Source: Myxococcales bacterium
GTDB taxonomy: Bacteria > Myxococcota_A > UBA9160 > SMWR01
Reading direction: 5' to 3'
DNA length: 58,568 nt
Assembly (NCBI GenBank): GCA_013215605.1
Contig: JABSQW010000072.1
Coordinates: 1-58,568, forward strand
Shown: piece by piece, positions 35,842 to 44,383 of the stretch
How positions within the stretch are numbered: the first letter of the stretch is position 1
Layout of the letters: each line of letters starts with the position of its first letter
The notes under the pieces: generated by a model
What the model saw: only the letters and a program-made list of their open reading frames with translations
Database searches by the model: none
Told to the model about the DNA's origin: nothing
Program-made: the position numbers and the translations under genes

Positions 35842-37299
35842 TCAGGCTCCTAGCTTTTGGGTCAGCAGCTCGCGTACCGCTGCCGGGTCGGCCTTCCCCT
35901 TCGTCTTCTTCATCACCTGGCCCATGAGGAAGTTCTGCACCTTCTGCTCGCCGCTTCGGAAGCGGTCGACATCGTCGGGATGCGCGGCGATGACTTCGTC
36001 GACCGCCCGCTCGATGACTCCGGTGTCGGACAGGGCCTCGAGCCCGCGCTCGCGCATCCAAGCCTCCGGGTCGCCGCCGCTCTCGACGAGCTCCGGGACG
36101 AGACCGCGTGCGCTCTTCGGCGTCAGCTTCCCGTCGTCGACGAGGCGGAGCAGCGCGGCAAATTGCTCGGGCGTGACCGCGGCATCCTCGAGCTCGCGCT
36201 CTCCGAGCGCCTCCCGGAGGTCTCGCAACACCCAGTTCGCCACCGTTTTCGCGACACCGTGGGCGGCGACGGCGGTTTCGAAGAACTCCGCGAGCTCGCG
36301 ACTGATCGTGAGCTGACGCGCGTCGTACTCCGACAGACCGTACTGGTCCTGGAAGCGCTGGTAGCGCGCTTGGGCGAGCTCGGGGAGCTCGTCGCGGATG
36401 CGGTCGACGTCGGCGTCGCTGATCACGAGAGGGATGAGATCGGGATCCGGGAAGTAGCGGTAGTCGTCCGCGTTCTCCTTGAGACGCAACACGCGGGTCC
36501 GCCGCGACACCGGATCGAAGGCCATCGTCGCCTGCACCACGCTGCCGCCGTCGTCGAGGATCTCGGCCTGTCGAAGGATCTCCGACCCGAGGGCGAGCTC
36601 GACGTTGCGGAAGGAGTTCAGGTTCTTGAGCTCCGTACGGATGCCGAACTCCCGGGCTCCTGCCTCCCTCAGCGAGACGTTGGCATCGCAGCGAAAGTTG
36701 CCCTTCTCCATGTCGGCGTCGGAGACGTCGATGTAGCGGAGGATCGAGCGCAGTGTTCGCAGGTACACCGCGGCCTCCGCGGGCGACCGGAGATCCGGCT
36801 CGGACACGATCTCGAGCAGCGGCACGCCGGCGCGATTCAAGTCGACGTGCGTAGCAAAACGCCCGGTCACCTCCGAGTCGTGGATGGACTTCCCGGCATC
36901 CTCCTCCATGTGGATTCGCGTCAGGCCGATGCGCTTGGTCGCCTTGCCGTCGCCCTCGTCAGCATCGCCTCCGGCGGGGATGTCGATGTAGCCGCCCGTC
37001 GCGAGGGGCTCCTCGTACTGCGAGATCTGGTAGCCCTTCGGAAGGTCGGGATAGAAGTAGTTCTTCCGCGCGAACACCGAGCTCGTGTGGACCTTGCAGT
37101 GCGTCGCAAGCGCCGCGCAGACCGCCAGCTCGACGGCGCGTCGGTTCAGCACGGGCAACACGCCGGGGAGTGCGAGGCAGATCGGGTGAACACTGTGGTT
37201 CGGCTCCCGCCCGAAGGAAACCGGGGCCGGGCTGAACAGCTTCGAATCCGTGCGCAGCTGGCAGTGAACCTCGAGGCCGATGACGACTTCGTACGCCAT
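35842..37299 (-). CDS. gatB: Asp/Glu-tRNA(Asn/Gln) amidotransferase subunit B
   Basis: A 485-residue GatB. It starts MAYEVVIGLEVHCQLRT, with the GatB signature KNYFYPDLPKGYQISQYEEP and DLNRAGVPLLEIVSEPD, and ends in the YqeY-like tRNA-binding tail. It is the kinase subunit that activates misacylated Asp-tRNA(Asn) or Glu-tRNA(Gln) before amidation. ATG 37299 is supported by AAGGAG seven bases upstream; a long open frame upstream is out-of-frame gatA sequence. The start codon is 23 bases after the gatA stop, confirming the order gatC-gatA-gatB. Confidence 0.97.
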   Translation of the reverse strand: MAYEVVIGLEVHCQLRTDSKLFSPAPVSFGREPNHSVHPICLALPGVLPVLNRRAVELAVCAALATHCKVHTSSVFARKNYFYPDLPKGYQISQYEEPLATGGYIDIPAGGDADEGDGKATKRIGLTRIHMEEDAGKSIHDSEVTGRFATHVDLNRAGVPLLEIVSEPDLRSPAEAAVYLRTLRSILRYIDVSDADMEKGNFRCDANVSLREAGAREFGIRTELKNLNSFRNVELALGSEILRQAEILDDGGSVVQATMAFDPVSRRTRVLRLKENADDYRYFPDPDLIPLVISDADVDRIRDELPELAQARYQRFQDQYGLSEYDARQLTISRELAEFFETAVAAHGVAKTVANWVLRDLREALGERELEDAAVTPEQFAALLRLVDDGKLTPKSARGLVPELVESGGDPEAWMRERGLEALSDTGVIERAVDEVIAAHPDDVDRFRSGEQKVQNFLMGQVMKKTKGKADPAAVRELLTQKLGA

Positions 37300-37322
37300 G
37301 TGGTTCTCCTTGAGGTTCAGCG

Positions 37323-38792
37323 TCAGACCGCGGTTGGCCGCGCTTCGTGGTGATCGGTCAGACGCTGGTAGGCGTCGGCGACGCGCAACAGCGTCGACTC
37401 GGCCAGCGTACCGCCGAGGAGTTGCAGGCCCACGGGCAATCCGGAACTCTGCCCACACGGGATGGACACGCCCGGAATTCCCGCGAGATTCGCCGATACC
37501 GTGTAGATATCGCCGAGGTACATCGCGAGCGGGTCGCCCGTCTTCTCGCCGAGGCGGAAGGCCGTCTCCGGACACGTCGGCGTGGCGATCACGTCGCACA
37601 GCCGGAAGGCACCCTGGAAGTCGCGCGCGAGGAGCCCGCGCACCTGCTGCGCCTTTCGGTAGTAGGCGTCGTAATAGCCGGCCGAGAGCACGTAGGTGCC
37701 GAGCATGATGCGGCGTTTCACCTCGTCGCCGAAGCCCTCGGAGCGCGTGCGGTGGTACATGTCGGAGAGACCGCTCGGATCGTCCGCGCGACGGCCGTAG
37801 CGGACGCCGTCGTAGCGGGCGAGATTGCTCGACGCCTCGGCAGTGGCGATGAGGTAATACGTGGCTACGGCGTAGCGCGTGTGCGGGAGGGACACCTCGC
37901 GCACCTTCGCCCCCGCGGCCTCGAGGACGGCGACGGCGGCGCGGACGGCGTCGAGCACGCCGGCGTCGACGCCGTCGCTGACGAAATACTCGCGCGGCAG
38001 TCCGATCACGAGATCCGAGACGTCCCCCGTCTGCGCCGCTCGGTAGTCGGGAACGGGCTCGGGGATCGACGTCGAGTCGCGCTCGTCGTGACCCGCGATG
38101 GCGCCGAGCAGGAGCGCCGCGTCGGACGCATCGCGCGCGAACACCCCGATCTGGTCGAGGGACGACGCAAACGCCACGAGCCCCCAGCGCGATACGAGAC
38201 CGTAGGTGGGCTTGATCCCCAACACACCGCAGTGTGCTGCGGGCTGGCGGATCGACCCGCCGGTGTCGCTCCCGAGTGCCGCGGGTACGATCCCCGCCGC
38301 CACCGCGGCCGCGGAGCCGCCCGACGAACCCCCGGGCGCGCGGTCGAGATCCCAGGGGTTGCGGGTTGCACCGAAGCACGAGTGCTCGGTGGAGGATCCC
38401 ATCGCGAACTCGTCCAGGTTCGTACGACCGACGATCACCGCGCCGGCGGCGCGCAGCTTCCCGACGGCGGTACCCGTGTAGGGCGAGACGAAGCCCTCGA
38501 GAATGCGCGAGGCGCAGGTGGTGGGCTCGCCCTCCATGACCATGTTGTCCTTGATCGCGACCGGAATGCCGTCGATCGAAGAGAGCCCCTTCCCCTCCAC
38601 GCGCCGCGCGTCGGACGCGGCAGCGTCCCCACGAGCGCCCTCGGAGCGCATTCCCGTGAATGCCCTGAGCGAGCCGTCGATCGACTCCGCCCGCTCGAGA
38701 CTCGCCTCCGTGATCTCGACGGACGACAGCTCGCCGGCATCGAGCGCGCGACGCAGCTCGCCAACCGACGGGAGCGGTCGGGAATCCGGCAC
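37323..38792 (-). CDS. gatA: Asp/Glu-tRNA(Asn/Gln) amidotransferase subunit A
   Basis: A 489-residue amidase-signature GatA. The Ser-cisSer-Lys triad is complete: Lys81 in IKDNMV, Ser156 in [10 protein letters not shown], and Ser180 in [12 protein letters not shown]. The late region [14 protein letters not shown] and [12 protein letters not shown] is typical. It hydrolyses glutamine and passes ammonia to GatB. GTG 38792 is one base past the gatC stop, so the two are translationally coupled. Confidence 0.97.
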   Translation of the reverse strand: MPDSRPLPSVGELRRALDAGELSSVEITEASLERAESIDGSLRAFTGMRSEGARGDAAASDARRVEGKGLSSIDGIPVAIKDNMVMEGEPTTCASRILEGFVSPYTGTAVGKLRAAGAVIVGRTNLDEFAMGSSTEHSCFGATRNPWDLDRAPGGSSGGSAAAVAAGIVPAALGSDTGGSIRQPAAHCGVLGIKPTYGLVSRWGLVAFASSLDQIGVFARDASDAALLLGAIAGHDERDSTSIPEPVPDYRAAQTGDVSDLVIGLPREYFVSDGVDAGVLDAVRAAVAVLEAAGAKVREVSLPHTRYAVATYYLIATAEASSNLARYDGVRYGRRADDPSGLSDMYHRTRSEGFGDEVKRRIMLGTYVLSAGYYDAYYRKAQQVRGLLARDFQGAFRLCDVIATPTCPETAFRLGEKTGDPLAMYLGDIYTVSANLAGIPGVSIPCGQSSGLPVGLQLLGGTLAESTLLRVADAYQRLTDHHEARPTAV

Positions 38793-38793
38793 G

Positions 38794-39099
38794 TCAGCCC
38801 TCTTCTTCGCCGTCGATCACCTTGGGCACGACGAAGGCGAAGCCCTTGGCGACCGGCGCGTTGGCCACGGCTCGATCCGGCGCCATCGCGGCAACGGCAC
38901 GGTCCTCGCGCAGTGGGGTCTCGAGCGGAAGGACGTGCTCCATGGGCCGAACCCCTTCGGTGTTGACCTCGCCCAGGGTCTCGACGTAATCGAGGATGGC
39001 CTCGAGGTCCGCGGCGAGACGGGCGGTTTCCTCCTCGCTGTACGTGAGACGCGCGAGCGACGCCACGTGCTTGACCTGTTCCGCCGAGATTCGCGTCAC
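38794..39099 (-). CDS. gatC: Asp/Glu-tRNA(Asn/Gln) amidotransferase subunit C
   Basis: A 101-residue Gat[21 protein letters not shown] at the N-terminus and [20 protein letters not shown] in the middle, then LREDRAVA. It wraps around and stabilises GatA-GatB. The start is GTG 39099; an open frame to 39225 runs into the promoter region. It is the first gene of the operon and is divergent from the helicase gene. Confidence 0.95.
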   Translation of the reverse strand: MTRISAEQVKHVASLARLTYSEEETARLAADLEAILDYVETLGEVNTEGVRPMEHVLPLETPLREDRAVAAMAPDRAVANAPVAKGFAFVVPKVIDGEEEG

Positions 39100-39113
39100 A
39101 GCGGAAACTATAA

Positions 39114-39140
39114 GGTCCGGCGGCGGCGCCCGCCCGGACC
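39114..39140. promoter_or_regulatory. Inverted repeat in the gatC/helicase divergent promoter region
   Basis: GGTCCGG and CCGGACC arms (7 bp, perfect) enclose 13 GC-only bases, 15 bases ahead of the gatC start and 42 ahead of the helicase start. It may be a regulatory site or a leader hairpin. There is no U-tract to make it a terminator. Confidence 0.35.
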
Positions 39141-39181
39141 GTGGGGCCCGCCCGGTTGGCCTGTGATAGCCTCGCGCGCCA

Positions 39182-40663
39182 ATGAGCGAACTCGACGCGC
39201 TGTTTCTCGACCTCCCGGAGCCCATTCAGCGCGGGATTCGCGATCTGAAGTGGACCTCGCCCATGGCCGTTCAGGCAAAGGTCATTCCGCGAATGCGCGA
39301 AGGCGCCGACCTGATCGTCCAGGCCCACACGGGCAGCGGCAAGACGGGCGCCTTCGGGATTCCGATCGTCGCCGATCTCGACCCGGAGCTGAACGCCTGC
39401 CAGGCCCTCGTGATGGCGCCGACGCGCGAGCTCGCCAATCAGGTCGCCGGCGAGATCGAGACCCTGGGTCGCCACCAGGGCGTCCGCTGCCTGCCCATCT
39501 ACGGCGGCGTCGGCTACGCGCCTCAGATCGAGGGCATCGAAGCCGGCGCCCACGTCATCGTAGGCACCCCAGGCCGCATGCTCGACCACCTCGGATCGGG
39601 TCGGCTGCGCTTCGACAGCGTGAAAACCCTGATTCTCGACGAGGCCGACGAGCTGCTCTCCCTCGGCTTCTGGCCCGACATGCGGGAGATCAACAAGTAT
39701 CTGCCGAAGGAACGGCAGTCGTGTCTCTTCTCCGCCACGATTCCCGAGCGGGTGCGCTCGCTGTCCCGGGTCTTCCTCAACGAGCCGGACTACCTGTCGC
39801 TCTCAGACGAGGGCCTCGCGCCGCAAGAGATCCAGCATTTCTTCATGGTGACCACCGCCCAGGAGAAGGAGACGAATCTCGCGCGTGTCCTCGAGTACGA
39901 AGATCCCGAGAGCGCCATCATCTTCTGCAACACGAAAGACGACGTCCGCTTCGTCACCGCCTACCTGCAGCGCCGCGGCTTCGATGCCGATCAGATCTCG
40001 GGCGACCTCTCCCAGGCCGCGCGCGAGCAGGCAATGGGGCGCATCAAGAGTGGACAGCTGCGCTTCCTGGTCGCCACCGACGTCGCCGCCCGCGGCATCG
40101 ACATCAGCGACCTCTCCCACGTCATCGGCTACTCGTCGCCGCAGAGCCCCGAAGTCTACATCCACCGCACCGGGCGGACGGGGCGCGCCGGCAAAGCGGG
40201 CGTTGCCATCTCCCTCGTGTCGGGCCTCGACATCGGGAACTTCCGACAGCTCCAGCAGGTCAACAAGATCGTCATCACCGAGCGCGACCTCCCGAGCGAA
40301 AAGGTGATCGTCGATCGCCTCCAGGAACGCATGTCGGTGAAGGTCGAGCAGGAGATGCGCGAGATCCCGGAGCGCGAGCGGCAGTGGAAGGTCGACCGCT
40401 TCATCCCGATCGTCGAATCGCTGGTCTCCACGCCGGAAGGCCGCCGCGAGCTCGCGGCCATCTGTTCCTCGTTCCTGCGCGAGCACCGCCCGGAGACATC
40501 GGTCACGCCCCCGGATTTCGATCCGGACGCGCCCGAGAACCGGGCACCGCCGCGCGGCCGCTCGGACCGCCCGGGGGGCGGGGGACGCCGTGGAGGGGGC
40601 GGGGGTGGATCGCGCCGCGGCCGCGATGGCGGGGGCGGGGGCGGACGCCGGCGCAATCGCTAG
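39182..40663 (+). CDS. DEAD-box ATP-dependent RNA helicase
   Basis: A 493-residue DEAD-box helicase. Motif I is AHTGSGKTGAF, motif Ia PTRELANQVA, motif II LDEADELLSLGFW, motif III FSATIPERV, with a Q-like SPMAVQAKVIP upstream. The second RecA domain has VATDVAARGIDISDLS and the motif VI HRTGRTGRAG. The final 40 residues are almost only Gly and Arg (RGG-like), a common RNA-binding tail. It probably remodels ribosomal or mRNA structure, like CsdA or RhlE; which subgroup is not clear. It is divergent from gatC. Confidence 0.95.
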   Translation: MSELDALFLDLPEPIQRGIRDLKWTSPMAVQAKVIPRMREGADLIVQAHTGSGKTGAFGIPIVADLDPELNACQALVMAPTRELANQVAGEIETLGRHQGVRCLPIYGGVGYAPQIEGIEAGAHVIVGTPGRMLDHLGSGRLRFDSVKTLILDEADELLSLGFWPDMREINKYLPKERQSCLFSATIPERVRSLSRVFLNEPDYLSLSDEGLAPQEIQHFFMVTTAQEKETNLARVLEYEDPESAIIFCNTKDDVRFVTAYLQRRGFDADQISGDLSQAAREQAMGRIKSGQLRFLVATDVAARGIDISDLSHVIGYSSPQSPEVYIHRTGRTGRAGKAGVAISLVSGLDIGNFRQLQQVNKIVITERDLPSEKVIVDRLQERMSVKVEQEMREIPERERQWKVDRFIPIVESLVSTPEGRRELAAICSSFLREHRPETSVTPPDFDPDAPENRAPPRGRSDRPGGGGRRGGGGGGSRRGRDGGGGGGRRRNR

Positions 40664-40670
40664 CGAGGAA

Positions 40671-40688
40671 GCCGACCGGGGGGTCGGC
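40671..40688 (+). terminator. Hairpin after the helicase gene
   Basis: GCCGACC and GGTCGGC arms with a GGGG loop form a 7-bp GC hairpin eight bases beyond the helicase stop. No U-tract follows on the plus strand, so it may act as a weak terminator or a 3'-end stabiliser. Confidence 0.45.
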
Positions 40689-40738
40689 CTTCGCGCAGTG
40701 GGCCGACGGCGAACGAAGTTCGGACGAACGGGGGAGCC

Positions 40739-41290
40739 GTGCGCATCGCGGTCTACTGTGCGTCGAGTCGAAGATCGCCAGAGGGGTTCCTCGCGGACGC
40801 GCGCGCCGTCGGGAGGGAGATCGCCAGCCGGGGTCACGTCCTCGTGTATGGCGGCGGTCGCACGGGGCTGATGGGCGCAGCAGCAGGCGCCGCGCTGGAA
40901 GTCGGCGGCGAGGTGCGGGGTGTGATCGCGCGGCGTTTCGTCGACGACGACCTCCACCACGAGGGCCTGAGCGAGCTCGTGCAGGTCGACGAGATGCGCG
41001 CGCGCAAGGCCGGTCTCGACGCGAGCGCCGACGCCTTCATCGCACTGCCCGGCGGCCTTGGCACCCTCGAGGAACTCTCCGAGATCCTCTCGTTCCGGAA
41101 GATCGGACTCCACACGAGGCCGCTCGTATTCGTGAATACGAGCGGCTTCTACGATCCGCTGCTCGCCTTCCTCGAAGGCGCCATCGCCACCGAGCTCGAC
41201 CGACCCGTCGTGCGCGACTACTTCGAAGTCACCCGCGACCCGGTCGAAGCCGTTCGCCTCTGCGAGTCATCGCTCCACCAGGACCTCTAG
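40739..41290 (+). CDS. LOG-family (TIGR00730) nucleotide-monophosphate phosphoribohydrolase
   Basis: A 183-residue Rossmann-type protein of the LOG/cytokinin-activating family. It starts RIAVYCASSRRSPEGFLADA, contains HVLVYGGGRTGLMGAAAGAA, and the signature PGGLGTLEELSEI near residue 102 with RK in DEMRARKAGL before it. Family members release ribose 5-phosphate from nucleoside monophosphates; cytokinin production in a free-living bacterium should not be assumed. GTG 40739 follows GGGGGAG. The repeat element copy A lies immediately after its stop. Confidence 0.92.
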   Translation: MRIAVYCASSRRSPEGFLADARAVGREIASRGHVLVYGGGRTGLMGAAAGAALEVGGEVRGVIARRFVDDDLHHEGLSELVQVDEMRARKAGLDASADAFIALPGGLGTLEELSEILSFRKIGLHTRPLVFVNTSGFYDPLLAFLEGAIATELDRPVVRDYFEVTRDPVEAVRLCESSLHQDL

Positions 41291-41380
41291 CCAAACGCAG
41301 GCGCGAAGCGCTCGCAGCGAGCCAACGGCGCGGGAAGCCGGGTAGATCTGGGCTTCGCCCAGATCCGGTCCCCGAAGGCG
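41291..41380 (-). repeat. Dispersed inverted-repeat element, copy A
   Basis: This exactly fills the gap between the convergent LOG and C45-like genes. Its core is a perfect hairpin: GATCTGGGC and GCCCAGATC arms with a TTC loop at 41345-41365. Read on the minus strand, the core and its downstream tail (TTGGCTCGCTGCG, GCGCTTCGCG) align with 52483-52567 at about 85% identity by eye, in the same order, including a GGGGACC block before the hairpin. Two copies this alike in one window indicate a repeat family rather than chance. It probably acts as a bidirectional terminator. Confidence 0.75.
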
Positions 41381-42334
41381 CTAGACGGGAAACCACCGGA
41401 CGCGGCGGTCGCCCAATGCGTCGCGGACGCCGAGGCGTCGGTCGGCCGGGTCGAGGACCACCAGCCGCAGCGCGACTCCGCCATCCGCGAGACAGCCCTC
41501 GAGGGCGTCGATACCGTTCGGCGGGCTCTCTCGCAGTCGCTTGGAGATCTCCGCCTCGCGCCCGCCGCCCCCGGCTTCGACGAGCACGCCCTCGCTGGGA
41601 CGCAGTACACGTCGCTCGTCGCCGAGGATCTCGACCCCCGCCACCTCGCCGCTCGCGTCGCCCACGAAGAGGATCGCACGACCGCCTGCCGGGCGTCCCA
41701 CCAACCAGTCGAGCGCGCCCTCGACACTGCCGAACCGCGCCAGGCAATCGTGGACGAGGAGGAGGGCCGGGGCCGTGCAGTCACCGGGCGCGCGGCCTCC
41801 CGGAACGCAGGTGACGGCGAGACCTACCTCGTTGACGCCTCCCAGCGCCGACGTGAGCCACGGCAGGGTCACCTCGATCGAGCGGTGGTTGCCGTCGGGA
41901 CGACTGCGGCGCACCACGAGATGCGGAGACACGCGTGCCGCGAGGTAGCTCGCGGCCAGGGCTTCGGGTGGGCGACGCGCGGGCACCGCGACGACGCCAC
42001 CCGTCCAGCGCGGCGGGTGCACCGCCAGCTGATGAGCGAGCGTGGCCGACAGCCACGACGCGGGGACACCCGCACCGCGCGCAATTCCCTCGATGGACTC
42101 GGACTGGTGGGGGAAGTGGCGCCGCAGGTCGCGCGCAACGTGCGCGGTGTGTGCGTCGACCCGTCCCAGCCGATGCGCGAGTCGCGTCCAGAGCGGCAGG
42201 GCCCCGTAGTCGGAACGCAGCACGCTGCTGCAGCCAGCGCCCTGTGCAAACCCGACGTCGCGCGGCGCGCCCTCGCAATCGATGGGCGCCAGCGCGTCCC
42301 GGGGGTCGGCCGCGCTATCCGGCGCGCCGCTCAA
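41381..42334 (-). CDS. C45-like (acyltransferase/Ntn-hydrolase family) protein, possibly lacking its catalytic Cys
   Basis: A 317-residue protein resembling peptidase C45/acyl-CoA:6-aminopenicillanate acyltransferases. APRDVGFAQGAG near the start, IEGIARGAGVPASWL in the middle and GGVNEVGLAVTCVPG match the family's spacing (Gly-Gly-x-Asn-x-x-Gly-Leu). The autoproteolytic Cys-Thr that should follow the IARGAG region by about 30 residues is not seen; that place reads GGVVAVPARRP. It may be an inactive homologue or may use another nucleophile. The start is TTG 42334, overlapping the larE stop as TTGA, so its translation depends on larE; no other start fits. Confidence 0.6.
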   Translation of the reverse strand: MSGAPDSAADPRDALAPIDCEGAPRDVGFAQGAGCSSVLRSDYGALPLWTRLAHRLGRVDAHTAHVARDLRRHFPHQSESIEGIARGAGVPASWLSATLAHQLAVHPPRWTGGVVAVPARRPPEALAASYLAARVSPHLVVRRSRPDGNHRSIEVTLPWLTSALGGVNEVGLAVTCVPGGRAPGDCTAPALLLVHDCLARFGSVEGALDWLVGRPAGGRAILFVGDASGEVAGVEILGDERRVLRPSEGVLVEAGGGGREAEISKRLRESPPNGIDALEGCLADGGVALRLVVLDPADRRLGVRDALGDRRVRWFPV

Positions 42335-43182
42335 CGAGTCGAACCGGAGGGACTGCTCGAAATGGTCAGGATCTCGTTCAGCGAACCGGTTCGGTATCCC
42401 TCGAGGTCGAGCGACACCCAGCGAAAACCGAGCGGCTTGATGGCGTCGACGATCTGCCGCGTCATGTCGGCGTCGAAGGCCCTGGCGAGCTCGGACGGAT
42501 CGATCTCGACGCGGGCGAGCTCACCGTGGTGTCGCAAGCGCACCTGGCGAAACCCGAGACCACGAAGACGCTCTTCGCCCTCTTCCACCTGGGCGAGGCG
42601 CTCGGGCGTGACCTCGGTACCGTACGGCAGACGTGACGAGAGACACGCAGACGCGGGAAGCTCGGCCGTGGGCAGACCGGCCATGCGAGAGAGTGCGCGC
42701 ACGTCTTGTTTCGCGAGTCCGGCGTCGAGCAGCGGCGACAGTACGCCGTGTTCGTCGGCTGCGCGGTGACCGGGTCGGTAATCGCTGGCGTCGTCCAGGT
42801 TGACCCCGTAGGCGACGGCGTCGAACCCGAGCTTTTCGCGAAGCGCACCGAGAACGTCGAACAGCTCGGTCTTGCAGTGGTAGCAGCGGTCGGGACGGTT
42901 GCTCCGGTAGTCGGCGCTCTCCATCTCGTGCGTCTTCACGAACCGGTGGGCGATCTGGAAGTCGCGCACGATCTGCTCGGCCATCTTGCGGTGCGACGCC
43001 GGGTACGACAGCGACTCGGCGGTCACGGCGAGGGCGTTCTCGCCGAGGGTCTGGTGTGCCTCCCAGGCGAGATAGCTCGAGTCGACGCCGCCCGAGAAAG
43101 CCACCATGACGCGCCCCGCGCGCCGCAGCACAGCGCGAATCGTCTCGCGTTTTTCATGGAGTTCCGGAGAGATGGAGGACAC
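42331..43182 (-). CDS. larE: ATP-dependent sacrificial sulfur transferase LarE
   Basis: A 283-residue PP-loop protein. The ATP loop is SGGVDSSYLAWEA near residue 30, with ALAVTAESLSYPASHR and RPDRCYHCKTELFDVL following. The motif SACLSSRLPYGTEVT holds the Cys that I read as the sacrificial sulfur donor. In lactate racemase maturation LarE adds sulfur to the pincer nucleotide made by LarB, before LarC inserts nickel. LarB, LarC and LarA are not in this window. Some LarE-like proteins serve other pathways, so an orphan role is possible. Its TGA overlaps the start of the C45-like gene. Confidence 0.9.
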   Translation of the reverse strand: MSSISPELHEKRETIRAVLRRAGRVMVAFSGGVDSSYLAWEAHQTLGENALAVTAESLSYPASHRKMAEQIVRDFQIAHRFVKTHEMESADYRSNRPDRCYHCKTELFDVLGALREKLGFDAVAYGVNLDDASDYRPGHRAADEHGVLSPLLDAGLAKQDVRALSRMAGLPTAELPASACLSSRLPYGTEVTPERLAQVEEGEERLRGLGFRQVRLRHHGELARVEIDPSELARAFDADMTRQIVDAIKPLGFRWVSLDLEGYRTGSLNEILTISSSPSGSTR

Positions 43183-43282
43183 TCGACCAAGTTACGAGCC
43201 CGGCCGGGCAGGGTCAAGCGGGCGCGCCGTGGGGCGACTTCACCGCTATGATCGATGGGGTTTCAGGAGGGGAGACGCTCGG

Positions 43283-44380
43283 ATGGCGAAGTTGCGCCTG
43301 GGCCTGCTGTTCGGCGGTCGTTCGGTGGAGCACGAAGTTTCGCTGTCTTCCGCGACGTCGATCCTGCGGGCGCTCGACCCGACCCGCTACGACGTGACGC
43401 TCATCTCGGTGGGCCACGACGGCCGCTGGCGCCTCGGTGCACCGTCCCTGCCGGCGCCCGCCGAGCAGGCGGAAGGCCGCGAGGTGCGACTCCCGGCCGC
43501 TCCCAACGGCGGTTCCCTCGTGCCGGTGGGTGGGACGGAGCTCGGAGCCTCGGGCGACCTCGACTTGATCTTCCCCATCATCCACGGTCGCGGCGGCGAA
43601 GACGGAAGTCTGCAGGGCCTGCTCGAGCTTGCGGACGTCCCCTACGTGGGCTCGGGCGTCCTCGGATCCGCGCTGCAGATGGACAAGGAGACCGCAAAGC
43701 GGCTGCTCCACGCGGCCGGCCTGCCTGTCACACCCTGGCTCTGCGTTCGCTCGCGCGAGCTCACGCGAGACTCGGAACGCGTCGCGCAACGAGCGCTCGA
43801 CGCGCTGTCGCTGCCGCTCTTCGTGAAGCCGGCAAACTCTGGATCGTCGATCGGCATCACGCGGGTTGCGGCGGCCGACGAGCTCATCCCCGCGCTGCGC
43901 GAAGCGGCGCGCTACGACGACAAGCTCCTGATCGAGCGGGGCGTGGACGCCCGGGAGCTCGAGGTCGCGGTACTCGGGGGCGATCCTCTCGAGGCGTCGG
44001 TTCCGGGAGAGATCCGCACGGGACGCGATTTCTACGACTACGAAGCCAAGTACGTCGACGAGGACACCGAGCTCATCGTCCCCGCGGAGCTGACGGAGGA
44101 GCAGATCGCGGAGATCCGGCGCCTCGCGGTGGAGGCGGTGGCCGTCCTCGAGGGTGAGGGTCTCGGCCGTGTCGACTTCCTGATGGAGCGCTCGACCGGG
44201 AAGTTCTACATCAACGAGGTGAACAGCCTTCCGGGATTCACCGAGAGCTCGATGTACCCGCGACTCTGGGAGGCGTCGGGACTCAGTTACCCGGCGCTGC
44301 TCGAGAGGCTGATCGAGCTGGCGCTCGAGCGCCACAGCGTCCGCTCGAAGCTCGAAACGCTCTTCCGGAGCGGGACCTGA
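43283..44380 (+). CDS. ddl: D-alanine--D-alanine ligase
   Basis: A 365-residue ATP-grasp ligase. LGLLFGGRSVEHEVSLSSA begins the fold, IIHGRGGEDGSLQGLLE and PYVGSGVLGSALQMDKETAK are Ddl signatures, KPANSGSSIGITRV is the ATP-binding loop, and NEVNSLPGFTESSMYPRLW holds the D-Ala binding residues. It makes the dipeptide for peptidoglycan. ATG 43283 follows AGGAGG at 12 bases, slightly long. It stands alone, away from mur genes. An open frame upstream of the ATG is antisense to larE. Confidence 0.97.
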   Translation: MAKLRLGLLFGGRSVEHEVSLSSATSILRALDPTRYDVTLISVGHDGRWRLGAPSLPAPAEQAEGREVRLPAAPNGGSLVPVGGTELGASGDLDLIFPIIHGRGGEDGSLQGLLELADVPYVGSGVLGSALQMDKETAKRLLHAAGLPVTPWLCVRSRELTRDSERVAQRALDALSLPLFVKPANSGSSIGITRVAAADELIPALREAARYDDKLLIERGVDARELEVAVLGGDPLEASVPGEIRTGRDFYDYEAKYVDEDTELIVPAELTEEQIAEIRRLAVEAVAVLEGEGLGRVDFLMERSTGKFYINEVNSLPGFTESSMYPRLWEASGLSYPALLERLIELALERHSVRSKLETLFRSGT

Positions 44381-44383
44381 CGA

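Noticed and set aside
33633..35927. A 764-codon plus-strand frame opposite the AsmA-family gene
   Set aside because: Composition is rich in Arg, His and Glu without motifs; the minus strand encodes a coherent membrane-anchored AsmA protein in operon with gatB.
40560..40660. GGGGGCGG-rich direct repeats that could suggest a tandem-repeat or quadruplex locus
   Set aside because: They code for the Gly/Arg-rich RNA-binding tail of the DEAD-box helicase, a common feature of the family.
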